Positions 1 to 7,857 of a stretch of DNA of 64,000 nt are shown piece by piece. Both the position numbers and the translations under genes were made by a program. Source of the DNA: Clostridia bacterium (GTDB lineage Bacteria > Bacillota > Clostridia > Lachnospirales > Lachnospiraceae); contig CAJTFE010000010.1 in NCBI GenBank assembly GCA_910575725.1, positions 62,001-126,000 on the forward strand, written 5' to 3'. Position 1 is the first letter of the stretch. Every line of letters starts with the position of its first letter. Below the pieces are notes generated by a model. The model did no database searches. It saw only the letters and a list, made by a program, of their open reading frames with translations, and was not told the DNA's origin.

Positions 1-827
1 TATGGAATCTGCCCTTAAGCCATCCGGTCAATCTGGCTTATGAGGCGGCGACGGCGGATCTGAATGATGTGAATATGATCGATCCCTACCATCTGGATGC
101 CTATGGGGAAACAACGGTGAATTACAACCGGGATGTGGAGATTTTCCCGGTGCTTAAGGCCATCTTTGAGCGCATCTACGGGGAATGCCCTTACCAGTCG
201 CCTACGGATATGGGCGTCAATATGGTAGGAAACTGCATCATAGATGATGAGGCATGCCGTGAGGCCTCCGGACAGGAGATCATCCGCCGGTATTACCAGA
301 CCCTGGTGAACATTGCAAGGGGAAAGGCGGCAGAGGAGGAGGCCTATAAGATTGAGCTTCTGATGAATAAGGTGGGAGTGACAGTCCAGGATCGGAAGGC
401 GGTTCCGGCAGCCCAGAAGCGCGCTGAAGAGACGGGGCACACGGCGGCAGCTATGGAACTGACGGATGGACGCGTGATTACCGGGAAGACCAGCGAGCTG
501 CTTGGAGCCTGCTCTGCACTGCTGGTCAACGCTTTAAAGGAGCTGGCCGGGATTAACCATAAGGTGCTGCTCATTACCCCGAATGTAATCCGTCCCATAC
601 AGAAGCTGAAGGTAGAATACCTGGGAAGCAAGAACCCTCGTCTTCATATGGAGGAGGTTCTTATCGCCCTCTCTGCCAGCTCCGAGAGCAATGAACTGGC
701 GGATCTGGCTCTGCGTCAGCTGCCGCGCCTTCGGGGAAGCCAGGTACATACCTCCCGGATGCTCAGCGCAGCGGATGAGAAGACATTTCAGAGGCTTGGG
801 ATCCTGCTCACTTCGGAGCCCAGATAA
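1..827 (+). CDS. DUF1846 family protein, 3' part
   Basis: This is the C-terminal part of a DUF1846 (UPF0371) protein. The reading frame is open from the window edge (first full codon at base 3) to the TAA at 825-827, giving about 274 visible residues. Full members are near 500 residues, so the N-terminal half lies upstream. The family is conserved in Firmicutes but has no firmly established function. Visible family-like stretches include NMIDPYHLDAYGET near the start and SDxELL-type and 'KTSELLGACSALL' text in the middle. The family call is from recalled sequence resemblance. A GTTACTG...CAGTAAC hairpin follows the stop. Genes downstream are AT-richer and unrelated. Confidence 0.8.
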   Translation, partial: WNLPLSHPVNLAYEAATADLNDVNMIDPYHLDAYGETTVNYNRDVEIFPVLKAIFERIYGECPYQSPTDMGVNMVGNCIIDDEACREASGQEIIRRYYQTLVNIARGKAAEEEAYKIELLMNKVGVTVQDRKAVPAAQKRAEETGHTAAAMELTDGRVITGKTSELLGACSALLVNALKELAGINHKVLLITPNVIRPIQKLKVEYLGSKNPRLHMEEVLIALSASSESNELADLALRQLPRLRGSQVHTSRMLSAADEKTFQRLGILLTSEPR

Positions 828-845
828 GCGCCGGGCTTTGAAAAG

Positions 846-872
846 GTTACTGTTCACTCCGTGCCCAGTAAC
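846..872. repeat. Small inverted repeat after DUF1846 gene
   Basis: GTTACTG (846-852) pairs with CAGTAAC (866-872), with a further CAC/GTG pair inside the loop. No T-run follows, so it is not a classical intrinsic terminator. It may be a short dispersed hairpin or a processing site. Confidence 0.4.
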
Positions 873-1168
873 TTGAAAAGGCCTATAAATATATGTAGGA
901 TAATTTTGTGCTATACTTTTTTGGAAAGCTCGGGTACAATGATAAAAGAGAGGGGTATATAGCGTAGAAGTAGATAATTTGCAGGTTGTTGAAGAGAAGC
1001 TTAAATAATCAGAGAAAGGACAGAAAATAATTGACGTCCAAAGGGCTTCGTGCTATGTTTATGAAACAAATAAATAATGATTGGTAAAGTGATGCAAAAA
1101 ACTTAAAAGGAAGCATATTATTTTATATATTTGGAAATTGATATAATATGCTGATACAAGGAGATGTG
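873..1168. other. Gene-less AT-rich stretch with promoter-like sites
   Basis: No convincing gene is seen between the DUF1846 stop and the next start. Two extended -10 sites are visible: TGC-TATACT (909-917) and TGA-TATAAT (1139-1147). The second lies about 22 bases before the start at 1169 and is the better candidate for the downstream genes. A short frame near 965-1008 reading VDNLQVVEEKLK-stop could be a gene remnant, but it is too short to call. The drop in GC begins here and suggests the left boundary of an acquired segment. Confidence 0.4.
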
Positions 1169-1690
1169 ATGGAAAAGAAAGATGTAATTGCGAAGTTAAA
1201 AACGCTCTCTGTGGGTTATAAGGCTGAGCTGATTACTTTTTTCGAGGATTATGTGATGTACACAGACAGCTTATGCAGCCGTATGTCAGATGGAATGGCG
1301 AGGACTGTTGAGCAGTTTGCTGTGTATGATAGATGTACAACAGAAGAAGCTTATATGGTTAGGGAACTGTGCAAGTGGCTGCAAGATGCAGGCTTTGAGA
1401 AATTTCTTTCTGCATATGCGGATATGGATGAGAAGCATGAGAAGAAGATAAGAGGCTTTATAGAAGCATATTCGTATATATTGTCTTTGGCAAAAGATAA
1501 TGTTATGCAGTTGGTTGATCAGCTCTTTTTTATTCCTGGACAATTTGAAAAAGACTTGGAAGCTGTTACAGAGGCTGCAAGGAGCAGGATTTTGGAAGCG
1601 CATATCAGCTTTGAAGATAAGCTTACTTGTTCGGAATACAAATTTTTCAACAACAAGGAATCCTTTAACAGGATTCCTTGTTTTAATTAA
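1169..1690 (+). CDS. Hypothetical protein, AT-rich insert
   Basis: Not recognised. The protein is 173 residues, soluble, probably mostly helical, with many charged residues and no signal peptide or membrane segment. The ATG at 1169 is chosen because AAGGAG (about 1159-1164) sits just upstream. The earlier in-frame ATG at 1148 would put that ribosome binding site inside the gene. The last dozen codons coincide with a perfect terminator-like hairpin, which suggests a shortened or secondarily acquired C-terminus. It lies 17 bases before a SecB-like gene and a nuclease-like gene and may belong to the same unit, though nothing in the sequence shows what it does. Confidence 0.55.
   Translation: MEKKDVIAKLKTLSVGYKAELITFFEDYVMYTDSLCSRMSDGMARTVEQFAVYDRCTTEEAYMVRELCKWLQDAGFEKFLSAYADMDEKHEKKIRGFIEAYSYILSLAKDNVMQLVDQLFFIPGQFEKDLEAVTEAARSRILEAHISFEDKLTCSEYKFFNNKESFNRIPCFN
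1655..1684 (+). terminator. Intrinsic terminator inside the CDS end
   Basis: AAGGAATCCT (1655-1664), loop TTAAC, AGGATTCCTT (1670-1679), then G and TTTT. The stem is perfect. It lies before the stop codon of the upstream gene (1688-1690) and only 24 bases before the SecB-like start, so it could attenuate transcription into the SecB-like and nuclease-like genes. Confidence 0.65.
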
Positions 1691-1707
1691 AATGAAGGAG
1701 AATGGTT

Positions 1708-2106
1708 ATGAACATTAATGAAATCGTAAAATTTCCAAATCAATTAATTCACGTTGAAACTACACATGTAAAATCAGAAAAAAGCGGAAAATTAAAACAC
1801 AATGAGTTTAATATTGAGGCTCATGTAGAGGGGGAGATACTGGATAAAAACAACGGAAAATCTATTATCACAATTAAAGTCAGCAATGATGAATATTATA
1901 TTGAAATAACCAAAGCTGGGGAATTTAAGTTTGAACAACAAATTGAAGATGAGAAAGAAGCAAAACTGTTTTTAGAAGTCCAGGGAGTAAGGATTTTATG
2001 GTCATATGTTAGAGAAGATATATATTCCATATCTGCAAAAATGTTACCTCATCCGATTATGATTCCGACAATTGATGTATTGCAGACAATTAAGAAAGCA
2101 CAGTAG
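1708..2106 (+). CDS. SecB-like chaperone (atypical)
   Basis: The 132-residue protein resembles the SecB fold family, small beta-rich tetrameric chaperones. The best evidence is the C-terminal part: a strand reading ILWSYVREDIYSISAKM followed by a Pro-rich PHPIMIPTIDV segment. This corresponds to the conserved SecB region in which a 'fpyaRe.is.l' helix precedes the 'P.l.lpPvdf' loop. Firmicutes usually lack the Sec-pathway SecB, and their solitary SecB-like proteins are often linked to toxin-antitoxin or defence loci. The ATG at 1708 is favoured because AAGGAG (1695-1700) has proper spacing to it, whereas the ATG at 1702 is too close. It is followed after 4 bases by a nuclease-like gene, so the two are probably cotranscribed. 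Confidence 0.6.
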   Translation: MNINEIVKFPNQLIHVETTHVKSEKSGKLKHNEFNIEAHVEGEILDKNNGKSIITIKVSNDEYYIEITKAGEFKFEQQIEDEKEAKLFLEVQGVRILWSYVREDIYSISAKMLPHPIMIPTIDVLQTIKKAQ

Positions 2107-2110
2107 TGAT

Positions 2111-2914
2111 ATGATAATTAATTTTAGAAGAACAGATGACAATTTTTATAAAGAAAAAGAATTAATTCTTCCAATTGTTGACTTGGCGTTTGAAAATGAG
2201 AAATATGTGGGTATTGTCTGTGAAGTTTTAAATTTATTCTATTCATACAGTGAGGATATTGTAAATAAGATTACTAAAATGCTGAAAAGTTTGGAGTTTA
2301 GAATGAATCCTGAAGAGATTTCCAATTATCGTATGCTTAGTAAAAAAATAGTTGATTTTTATTGGGAAGTTGTGGATGATGAATTTGGGAAACAGGCAAG
2401 AGCATTCGATCAAGACTTATATTATAAGCAGCATTTACAATATTCAGATATGCGTTTAAATCGATATAGAGGACTGCTTTTTGAAAACTTGTTAATAAGA
2501 TTAGTACAAGATCGATTTGAAGGGGAACTTTTTGAAACAGGCTGTCAAGTTTACATAAATAATTGCAGAGTGATTGCCAGATATGGAAAAGGGAATAGTG
2601 AGCATAAAGAGACTATTGATGTTGCTGGTTGGGTTTCCGAGATGTCATACGGAGAATTTTATGAATGTAAGATAAGCCCACTTGGGTTTAAAGCAGAGAA
2701 TTATAAATATTTTGTGGAATTAATTTCTGGGTTAAAACAAAATAAGGTGATAAACTACATTGTGGGTTTTGTGAGTGCAGATGCAACAGAGAAGCTTAAA
2801 GCACAGAAGAAGTGTATAGAGGGAAGGTGTTCTAACTGCAATGAGACATTTGAGGTAATAGGCAGAGAGAACTTATATAAAACAAAGTTTTACAGGGTTC
2901 CGGAAATAGCTTAA
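2111..2914 (+). CDS. PD-(D/E)XK nuclease-like protein
   Basis: The 267-residue protein has a pattern typical of the PD-(D/E)XK nuclease superfamily: E125 in RGLLFEN, D170 in TIDVAGW, and E185-C-K187 in FYECKIS, with the usual spacing of about 15 residues between the D and the ExK. A Cys cluster (C-x4-C-x2-C) near the C-terminus could bind metal. The N-terminal 110 residues are helical and unassigned. The ATG at 2111 starts 4 bases after the SecB-like stop; the longer frame from 2072 would overlap that gene and is not preferred. The gene is visibly AT-rich compared with rpmE just downstream, suggesting transfer. It could be a restriction- or toxin-like effector. No close family is recognised. 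Confidence 0.55.
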   Translation: MIINFRRTDDNFYKEKELILPIVDLAFENEKYVGIVCEVLNLFYSYSEDIVNKITKMLKSLEFRMNPEEISNYRMLSKKIVDFYWEVVDDEFGKQARAFDQDLYYKQHLQYSDMRLNRYRGLLFENLLIRLVQDRFEGELFETGCQVYINNCRVIARYGKGNSEHKETIDVAGWVSEMSYGEFYECKISPLGFKAENYKYFVELISGLKQNKVINYIVGFVSADATEKLKAQKKCIEGRCSNCNETFEVIGRENLYKTKFYRVPEIA

Positions 2915-3042
2915 AGGCAGCTGCTGCGGAGAATCCGCCGATATGCCCGCTGGTTCCAGTATCTAAGAGGCTGCTGCTATAACAGCCGGACAGAAAATGA
3001 GAAAGCCGGTGAGGAAAGAGGAATTTGAAAAAGAAAAAATAC

Positions 3043-3071
3043 TTGAAATCTCCGGCTTTTTATGCTACACT
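3043..3071 (+). promoter_or_regulatory. Promoter for rpmE
   Basis: TTGAAA (3043-3048), 17-base spacer, TACACT (3066-3071). It is the only good sigma-A-type site in the roughly 300-base gap before rpmE. Confidence 0.6.
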
Positions 3072-3211
3072 GTATAAGCTGTCTATATTGGAAGCAAACT
3101 GCAGGGACTTGCAGGGATAGCCCAGGGAAGCTTGCTGTGGAAGCATCGGAGCAGCATTGACTGGGAATGGAAGGATAGAAGTTCACAAATTAAAATGAAG
3201 AGGTGACAATC

Positions 3212-3415
3212 ATGAAGGAAGGAATCCATCCGGAGTATTACCAGGCAACCGTAACCTGTAACTGCGGCAACACATTCGTAACAGGTTCTACAAAGAAAGA
3301 CATCCATGTTGAAATTTGTTCCAAGTGCCATTCGTTCTACACAGGACAGCAGAAGGCTGCTGCAGCCCGCGGACGTATTGACAAGTTCAATCGTAAATAT
3401 GGCATCAACAAATAA
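3212..3415 (+). CDS. rpmE: 50S ribosomal protein L31
   Basis: Ribosomal protein L31, a 67-residue component of the large subunit that bridges to the small subunit. This is the zinc-binding (C+) form, with C16, C18, C36 and C39 all present. The start is the ATG at 3212, preceded by GAGGTG; an in-frame GTG at 3203 lies within the ribosome binding site. Its own promoter is upstream and an attenuator-like terminator follows. The order rpmE, DUF1385, prmC, prfA is a typical clostridial arrangement linking ribosome assembly and termination genes. Confidence 0.97.
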   Translation: MKEGIHPEYYQATVTCNCGNTFVTGSTKKDIHVEICSKCHSFYTGQQKAAAARGRIDKFNRKYGINK

Positions 3416-3427
3416 GAAGGTGTAAGT

Positions 3428-3460
3428 CAGGGTTGAGGTTGGAAAATCTCACCCTGTTTT
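3428..3460 (+). terminator. Terminator/attenuator after rpmE
   Basis: CAGGGTTGAG (3428-3437) pairs with CTCACCCTG (3448-3456) with one bulge, followed by TTTT. It probably reduces read-through from rpmE into the DUF1385 gene. Confidence 0.65.
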
Positions 3461-3514
3461 ACTATGCGGCAATGGGTAAGGCGCCGGCCAAAGGCGGCGT
3501 CACGGAGGAGAAAC

Positions 3515-4702
3515 ATGAAGAAAGCGTGCAAATCTTCGGGAATCGGAGGACAGGCCGTTCTGGAAGGCATTATGATGAAGAACCAGGAAGTCTATTCCAT
3601 CGGCGTGCGCAGACCAGACGGAGAGATTGAAGTTCATTTAAGTACCCATGAGGGGATTGGAAATAAAAAGCTGAAGAAGATACCGCTCATCCGGGGTGTC
3701 ATCAATTTTGTGGATTCCTTGGTGCTGGGAATGAAATGTCTTACATTTTCCGCCAGCTTTTATGACGAGGAGGAGGCCAAGCCCTCAAAGGCAGACATGG
3801 CGCTTCAGAAGATCTTTAAGGACAGGGCGGAAAAGATTGTCATGGGTGTTACCGTGGCATTTTCCATTGTAATGGCAGTGGCTATTTTTATGGTGCTGCC
3901 CTACTATCTGGCAGATATTTTCCGCCGCTATATTGTCTCGGATACGGTGCTGGCAGTGGTGGAGGGAGGTATCCGGCTGCTTCTGTTTATCAGCTATGTG
4001 CTTCTGATTTCTTTAATGAGAGATATCCAGAGAGTATTCCAGTACCATGGAGCAGAGCACAAATGCATCAATTGTATTGAGAATGGATTGGAGCTGAAGG
4101 TAGAGAATGTGCGCAGAAGCTCCAAGCATCACAAGCGCTGTGGAACCAGCTTTATGCTGATTGTAATGGTGATTAGTATTATTTTCTTTATCTTTATCCG
4201 GGTAGAATCGCCGATTCTCAGAGTTGTGTACCGTGTGGCTCTCGTTCCGGTGATTGCGGGAGTATCCTACGAATTTATCCGCCTGGCCGGCAATACGGAC
4301 AATCTGATTATCCGCATCTTAAGCCTTCCCGGTATGTGGCTGCAGTCTCTGACCACCAAGGAACCGGATGATGATATGATTGAGGTTGCCATTGCGGCGG
4401 TGGAAGCCGTTTTCGACTGGAGAGTTTACCAGGGAAGGGCGGAAGAAGAGCCCATAGAGGCACTTGCCGAGTCTTTGGAGGAAGAAGCAGCGCCTGCGGC
4501 AGAACAGCCGGAAACAGAGGCAGAAGAACAGCCGGAAGCAGCGCCGGATAGAACGGCAGAGGAGACGGCGGAAGAAATAGAGCTTGAAGAAATCATGCCA
4601 GTGGAAGCTGCCGGGCTAGAAGGGACGGAATACGAAGAGGAACAAGAGGAAGCGCCAGAGGGATTCCAGGATATCGAGGATATTCTGGAAGCGGAGCAGT
4701 GA
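3515..4702 (+). CDS. DUF1385 membrane protein (YqhQ-like)
   Basis: A 395-residue DUF1385 family protein, related to Bacillus YqhQ; the molecular role is not established. The family signature GGQAVLEGIMM is at the N-terminus and FQYHGAEHKCI in the middle. Hydrophobic segments near residues 105-135, 145-165 and 210-240 indicate a multi-spanning membrane protein. The C-terminal 85 residues or so are very rich in Glu, Ala and Pro, a disordered acidic tail. GGAGGAG (3504-3510) fixes the start at 3515. Its stop overlaps the prmC start (GTGA at 4699-4702), pointing to translational coupling. Confidence 0.88.
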   Translation: MKKACKSSGIGGQAVLEGIMMKNQEVYSIGVRRPDGEIEVHLSTHEGIGNKKLKKIPLIRGVINFVDSLVLGMKCLTFSASFYDEEEAKPSKADMALQKIFKDRAEKIVMGVTVAFSIVMAVAIFMVLPYYLADIFRRYIVSDTVLAVVEGGIRLLLFISYVLLISLMRDIQRVFQYHGAEHKCINCIENGLELKVENVRRSSKHHKRCGTSFMLIVMVISIIFFIFIRVESPILRVVYRVALVPVIAGVSYEFIRLAGNTDNLIIRILSLPGMWLQSLTTKEPDDDMIEVAIAAVEAVFDWRVYQGRAEEEPIEALAESLEEEAAPAAEQPETEAEEQPEAAPDRTAEETAEEIELEEIMPVEAAGLEGTEYEEEQEEAPEGFQDIEDILEAEQ

Positions 4703-5541
4703 CACTTTCAGAGGCCTGCCTGTTTGGAGAAAAAAGGCTGGAGGAGGCGGGCGTGCCGGAGGCCGGGCTGAATGCCTGGCTCCTGCTGGAACATGTGAGC
4801 GGCTGCACCAGAAGCCGCTATTATGCATATCCCCAGGAACAGCTTTCAGAGAAAGAGGAGAGAGAGTTTCGTAAGGCACTGGAACAGCGGGCCAGCCGCA
4901 TTCCCTTACAGTATATCACAGGCACCCAGGAATTTATGGGACATTCCTTTCTGGTCAATGACCAGGTGTTGATTCCCCGCCAGGATACAGAGGTTCTGGT
5001 GGAGGAAGCCTTGAACTATCTGCAGCCGGGAATGCGTTTTCTGGATCTCTGCACCGGATCGGGCTGTATTCTGCTCAGCCTTCTGCTGGGGTGTCCAGGG
5101 GCCGCAGGAACCGGATCGGACATTTCGAAAGGAGCTTTGCAGACAGCGGCGAAGAACCGGGAGCGCCTGTTTCCCGAGGCTGTCCTGGTGGAGAGCGATT
5201 TATTCCATGGAATTGATGGTGTCTTTGATATGATTGTTTCCAATCCGCCCTACATTAGAAGGGACGAGATTGGGAATCTGATGGAGGAGGTACGGCTGCA
5301 CGAACCGGCGTCCGCATTGGACGGACACGAGGACGGCCTATACTTCTACCGGAGAATTGCGAAGGAAAGCCCTTCCCATCTGAGAGCAGGAGGACGGCTG
5401 TACCTGGAGATCGGATACGACCAGGGAATCACAGTCCCAGAGCTTTTGGAAGAGCGGGGATTCTGCGAGATAGAGGTAAAAAAAGATCTGGCCGGCCTAA
5501 ACCGGGTAGTAACAGGAGTTTATCCTGGTACAGATGGGTGA
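4699..5541 (+). CDS. prmC: Release factor glutamine methyltransferase
   Basis: PrmC methylates the glutamine of the GGQ loop in peptide chain release factors, using S-adenosylmethionine. The 280-residue protein has the N-terminal helical domain, the SAM-binding motif LDLCTGSGCI and the catalytic NPPY motif in SNPPYIRRDE. It starts with GTG overlapping the DUF1385 stop. Its substrate gene prfA follows. The stop codon (5539-5541) lies inside the first arm of an intergenic repeat (GGGTGAATGC), so the last residues are repeat-derived or repeat-adjacent. Confidence 0.95.
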   Translation: MTLSEACLFGEKRLEEAGVPEAGLNAWLLLEHVSGCTRSRYYAYPQEQLSEKEEREFRKALEQRASRIPLQYITGTQEFMGHSFLVNDQVLIPRQDTEVLVEEALNYLQPGMRFLDLCTGSGCILLSLLLGCPGAAGTGSDISKGALQTAAKNRERLFPEAVLVESDLFHGIDGVFDMIVSNPPYIRRDEIGNLMEEVRLHEPASALDGHEDGLYFYRRIAKESPSHLRAGGRLYLEIGYDQGITVPELLEERGFCEIEVKKDLAGLNRVVTGVYPGTDG

Positions 5542-5758
5542 ATGCGGAACTGGAATCAGCATTCACCCAGACAGTGCACAGATCGGTTTACGGACGCATT
5601 GCGGCCGGAAATCGATCTATTACGGGTGTACTGTATGGGTGAATGCGGAACTAGAATCAGCATTCACCCAGACAGTGCACAGATCGGTTTACGGACGCAT
5701 TGCGGCCGGAAATCGATCTATTACGGGTGTACTGTATGGGTGAATGCGGAACTAGAAT
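5536..5758. repeat. Tandem 101-bp GGAACT repeat before prfA
   Basis: Two full units (5536-5636 and 5637-5737) differ at one base (GGAACTGGAAT versus GGAACTAGAAT), followed by a partial third unit (5738-5758). Each unit opens with GGGTGAATGC, a 13-base loop starting GGAACT, and GCATTCACCC, a perfect 10-bp hairpin. A second long imperfect hairpin follows (GATCGGTTT against AAATCGATC, flanked by CAGTGCAC and GTGTACTG). The GGGTGAATGC of a later unit can pair with the GCATTCACCC before it or after it, so alternative folds are possible. The final GGAACTAGAAT abuts the prfA ribosome binding site GGAGGA. It is a member of the family also seen at 20339, 23399, 26118 and 35458. Confidence 0.9.
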
Positions 5759-5769
5759 GGAGGAATAAA

Positions 5770-6843
5770 ATGTTTGACAAGTTAGAAGATCTGCTGCTGC
5801 GGTTTGAAGATGTCTTAAATGAGCTGAACGAGCCTTCCGTGGTCAATGAACAGGCGCGCTTCCGGAAGCTGATGAAGGAGCAGAACGACCTGCAGCCGAT
5901 AGTAGACGCCTACAGAGAGTATAAAAAATGCAAGGAGACCGTGGAAGAAAGTCTCCAGATGCTGGAAGAAGAAAATGACGAGGAAATGCGGGAGATGCTG
6001 AAGGAGGAATTAAGCGAAGCCAAGGAAAGTATTGCAAGGCTTGAGCATACGCTGAAAATTCTGCTTCTGCCCAAGGATCCCAACGACGACAAGAACGTCA
6101 TAGTGGAGATCCGGGCCGGCGCCGGCGGCGACGAGGCCGCCCTGTTTGCGGCGGAGATTTACCGGATGTATGTGCACTATGCCGAGAGCCGCCGCTGGAA
6201 GGTGGAAGTGATGGAGGCGGACGAGATCGGCATCGGCGGAATGAAGAGCGTAACCTTCCAGATCAACGGACAGGGCGCTTATTCCGTTATGAAGTACGAA
6301 TCCGGCGTCCACCGGGTACAGCGTGTGCCTGAGACAGAGTCCGGCGGACGGATTCACACCTCTACCATTACGGTGGCAGTGATGCCGGAGGCGGAAGAGG
6401 TGGATGTGCAGATAGACGACAAGGATATCCGGATTGATGTTATGCGGGCTTCGGGAAATGGAGGTCAGTGTGTAAATACTACGGATTCCGCCGTGCGCCT
6501 GACCCACTATCCTTCCGGAATCGTGGTATACAGCCAGACAGAGAAATCCCAGCTCCAGAATAAAGCCAAGGCGTTTGCACTTCTTCGGGCAAAGCTCTAT
6601 GACATTGAGTGCCAGAAGGCCCATGACGCAGAGGCGGAGGCCAGAAGAAGCCAGATTGGAACCGGAGACCGCTCCGAGAAGATAAGAACCTACAATTTCC
6701 CCCAGGGGCGCGTGACGGATCACCGGATTGGTTTAACTCTCTACAAACTGGACAAAATAATGAATGGGGATATCCAGGAAATCATAGATTCGTGCATTTC
6801 GGCAGATCAGGCAGCAAAGCTTTTGCGGATGAATGAAGAGTAG
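5770..6843 (+). CDS. prfA: Peptide chain release factor 1
   Basis: RF1 recognises UAA and UAG stop codons and triggers release of the finished peptide. The 357-residue length is standard. The GGQ catalytic motif is in [16 protein letters not shown], preceded by the typical [11 protein letters not shown] segment. The GGAGGA at 5758-5763 sets the start at 5770. The open frame extends much further upstream through the tandem repeats, but that extension is not RF1 sequence. It sits directly after its modifying enzyme gene prmC, separated by the structured repeat, which is placed to affect prfA expression. Confidence 0.97.
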   Translation: MFDKLEDLLLRFEDVLNELNEPSVVNEQARFRKLMKEQNDLQPIVDAYREYKKCKETVEESLQMLEEENDEEMREMLKEELSEAKESIARLEHTLKILLLPKDPNDDKNVIVEIRAGAGGDEAALFAAEIYRMYVHYAESRRWKVEVMEADEIGIGGMKSVTFQINGQGAYSVMKYESGVHRVQRVPETESGGRIHTSTITVAVMPEAEEVDVQIDDKDIRIDVMRASGNGGQCVNTTDSAVRLTHYPSGIVVYSQTEKSQLQNKAKAFALLRAKLYDIECQKAHDAEAEARRSQIGTGDRSEKIRTYNFPQGRVTDHRIGLTLYKLDKIMNGDIQEIIDSCISADQAAKLLRMNEE

Positions 6844-6852
6844 GAGACTTCT

Positions 6853-7842
6853 ATGGCAGATATGCGAAGCCAAAACATAGACGCATTAAAAGGAACTGCC
6901 ATTCTCATTGTAATGGCCGGGCATGTATTGACCTGGAATCATATGGAGGACGGTTATATCTATGATGTGATCAAGGTCATACAGATGCCTCTGTTCATTA
7001 TGGTCAGCGGCTATCTGTGCGGAATCGGACGCCGGGCGTCGGATCTTACCCAGTATTGGCGGATTTTAAAAAGACGTGCCGTTTCTTACCTGGTTCCGTT
7101 CTTTTTCTGGATTGTCCTGCTCCATCCCAGGCATCCGCTGTCCAGCATTTGGGAAACCCTGTTCTGCCTGGACAAAGGCCTGTGGTTTTTGATGACGCTG
7201 TTTCTTCTGAACCTGATGACTTACACGGCCCAGCTGGCGGGAGCGAAGGCGGCTCATCATAGAAAGCTGGTATTCTGGGGTGTGTATCTTTTCCTGGCGG
7301 CGTTTGTTGCAGCGGAAACGCTGCTGGGCTGGGAATTCTTAAGTCCGGGGCTTACAAGGCTGTACCTGCCCTTTTATCTGACCGGGTATCTGGCCGGGGA
7401 GAACAGAGAAGTGCTTGCGGACATACCGAAGCAATGGAGGGCAGTCTTTTGCGGACTCTTTGCAGCAGGGCTTATTTACCTGGCGTCTGCCTTTGATCTT
7501 TTGGATGTGGGAACCCTGATGCTTCTGGGGAGACAGCTTCTGGCCTCCTTCCTTGGCTGCGGCACCGTGATCTGCCTGATAACCTTCTGCCGTGACGGGA
7601 GGGTCAAGGGCTTTCTGGCATGGCTTGGCAATTATACCCTTGAGATTTATGTGCTGCATTTTCATTTTGCCACGCTGCTGAACCGGGGGGAGACATACAA
7701 TCTCTATAGCCTGGAGGGCTTTCTCTTTGCAGCTGCTTCCTTTGGAGTTATGAGCCTGGTTACGGCAGTTATCATTGTCATTACGAAGAAAATTCCGGCG
7801 CTGGATTTCCTCTTGTATGGAAAGCCCGGCCGGCCTGTATAA
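6853..7842 (+). CDS. Acyltransferase 3 family membrane protein
   Basis: A 329-residue integral membrane O-acyltransferase of the Acyltransferase 3 family (OafA/WecH type). These transfer acetyl or other acyl groups to extracellular or lipid-linked carbohydrates. The N-terminus MRSQNIDALKGTAILIVMAGHV is characteristic, with the conserved His in the GH motif of the first membrane segment and an Arg-containing loop after the second. About ten hydrophobic segments are visible. It starts 9 bases after prfA with a weak ribosome binding site and may be cotranscribed with it. Together with the MBOAT gene next door it opens a surface-glycan modification cluster. The acceptor is unknown. Confidence 0.85.
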   Translation: MADMRSQNIDALKGTAILIVMAGHVLTWNHMEDGYIYDVIKVIQMPLFIMVSGYLCGIGRRASDLTQYWRILKRRAVSYLVPFFFWIVLLHPRHPLSSIWETLFCLDKGLWFLMTLFLLNLMTYTAQLAGAKAAHHRKLVFWGVYLFLAAFVAAETLLGWEFLSPGLTRLYLPFYLTGYLAGENREVLADIPKQWRAVFCGLFAAGLIYLASAFDLLDVGTLMLLGRQLLASFLGCGTVICLITFCRDGRVKGFLAWLGNYTLEIYVLHFHFATLLNRGETYNLYSLEGFLFAAASFGVMSLVTAVIIVITKKIPALDFLLYGKPGRPV

Positions 7843-7857
7843 ATTCCGGAGGATGAG

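Noticed and set aside
3433..3630. 65-residue open frame overlapping the DUF1385 start
   Set aside because: It begins inside the rpmE terminator and is out of frame with the conserved DUF1385 gene.
5536..5758. CRISPR-like array
   Set aside because: Units are 101 bp and directly adjacent, without spacers, and no cas genes are nearby.
5542..5769. N-terminal extension of RF1 by 76 residues through the tandem repeat
   Set aside because: The frame happens to stay open because the repeat lacks stops in it. RF1 homology and the GGAGGA site begin at 5770.
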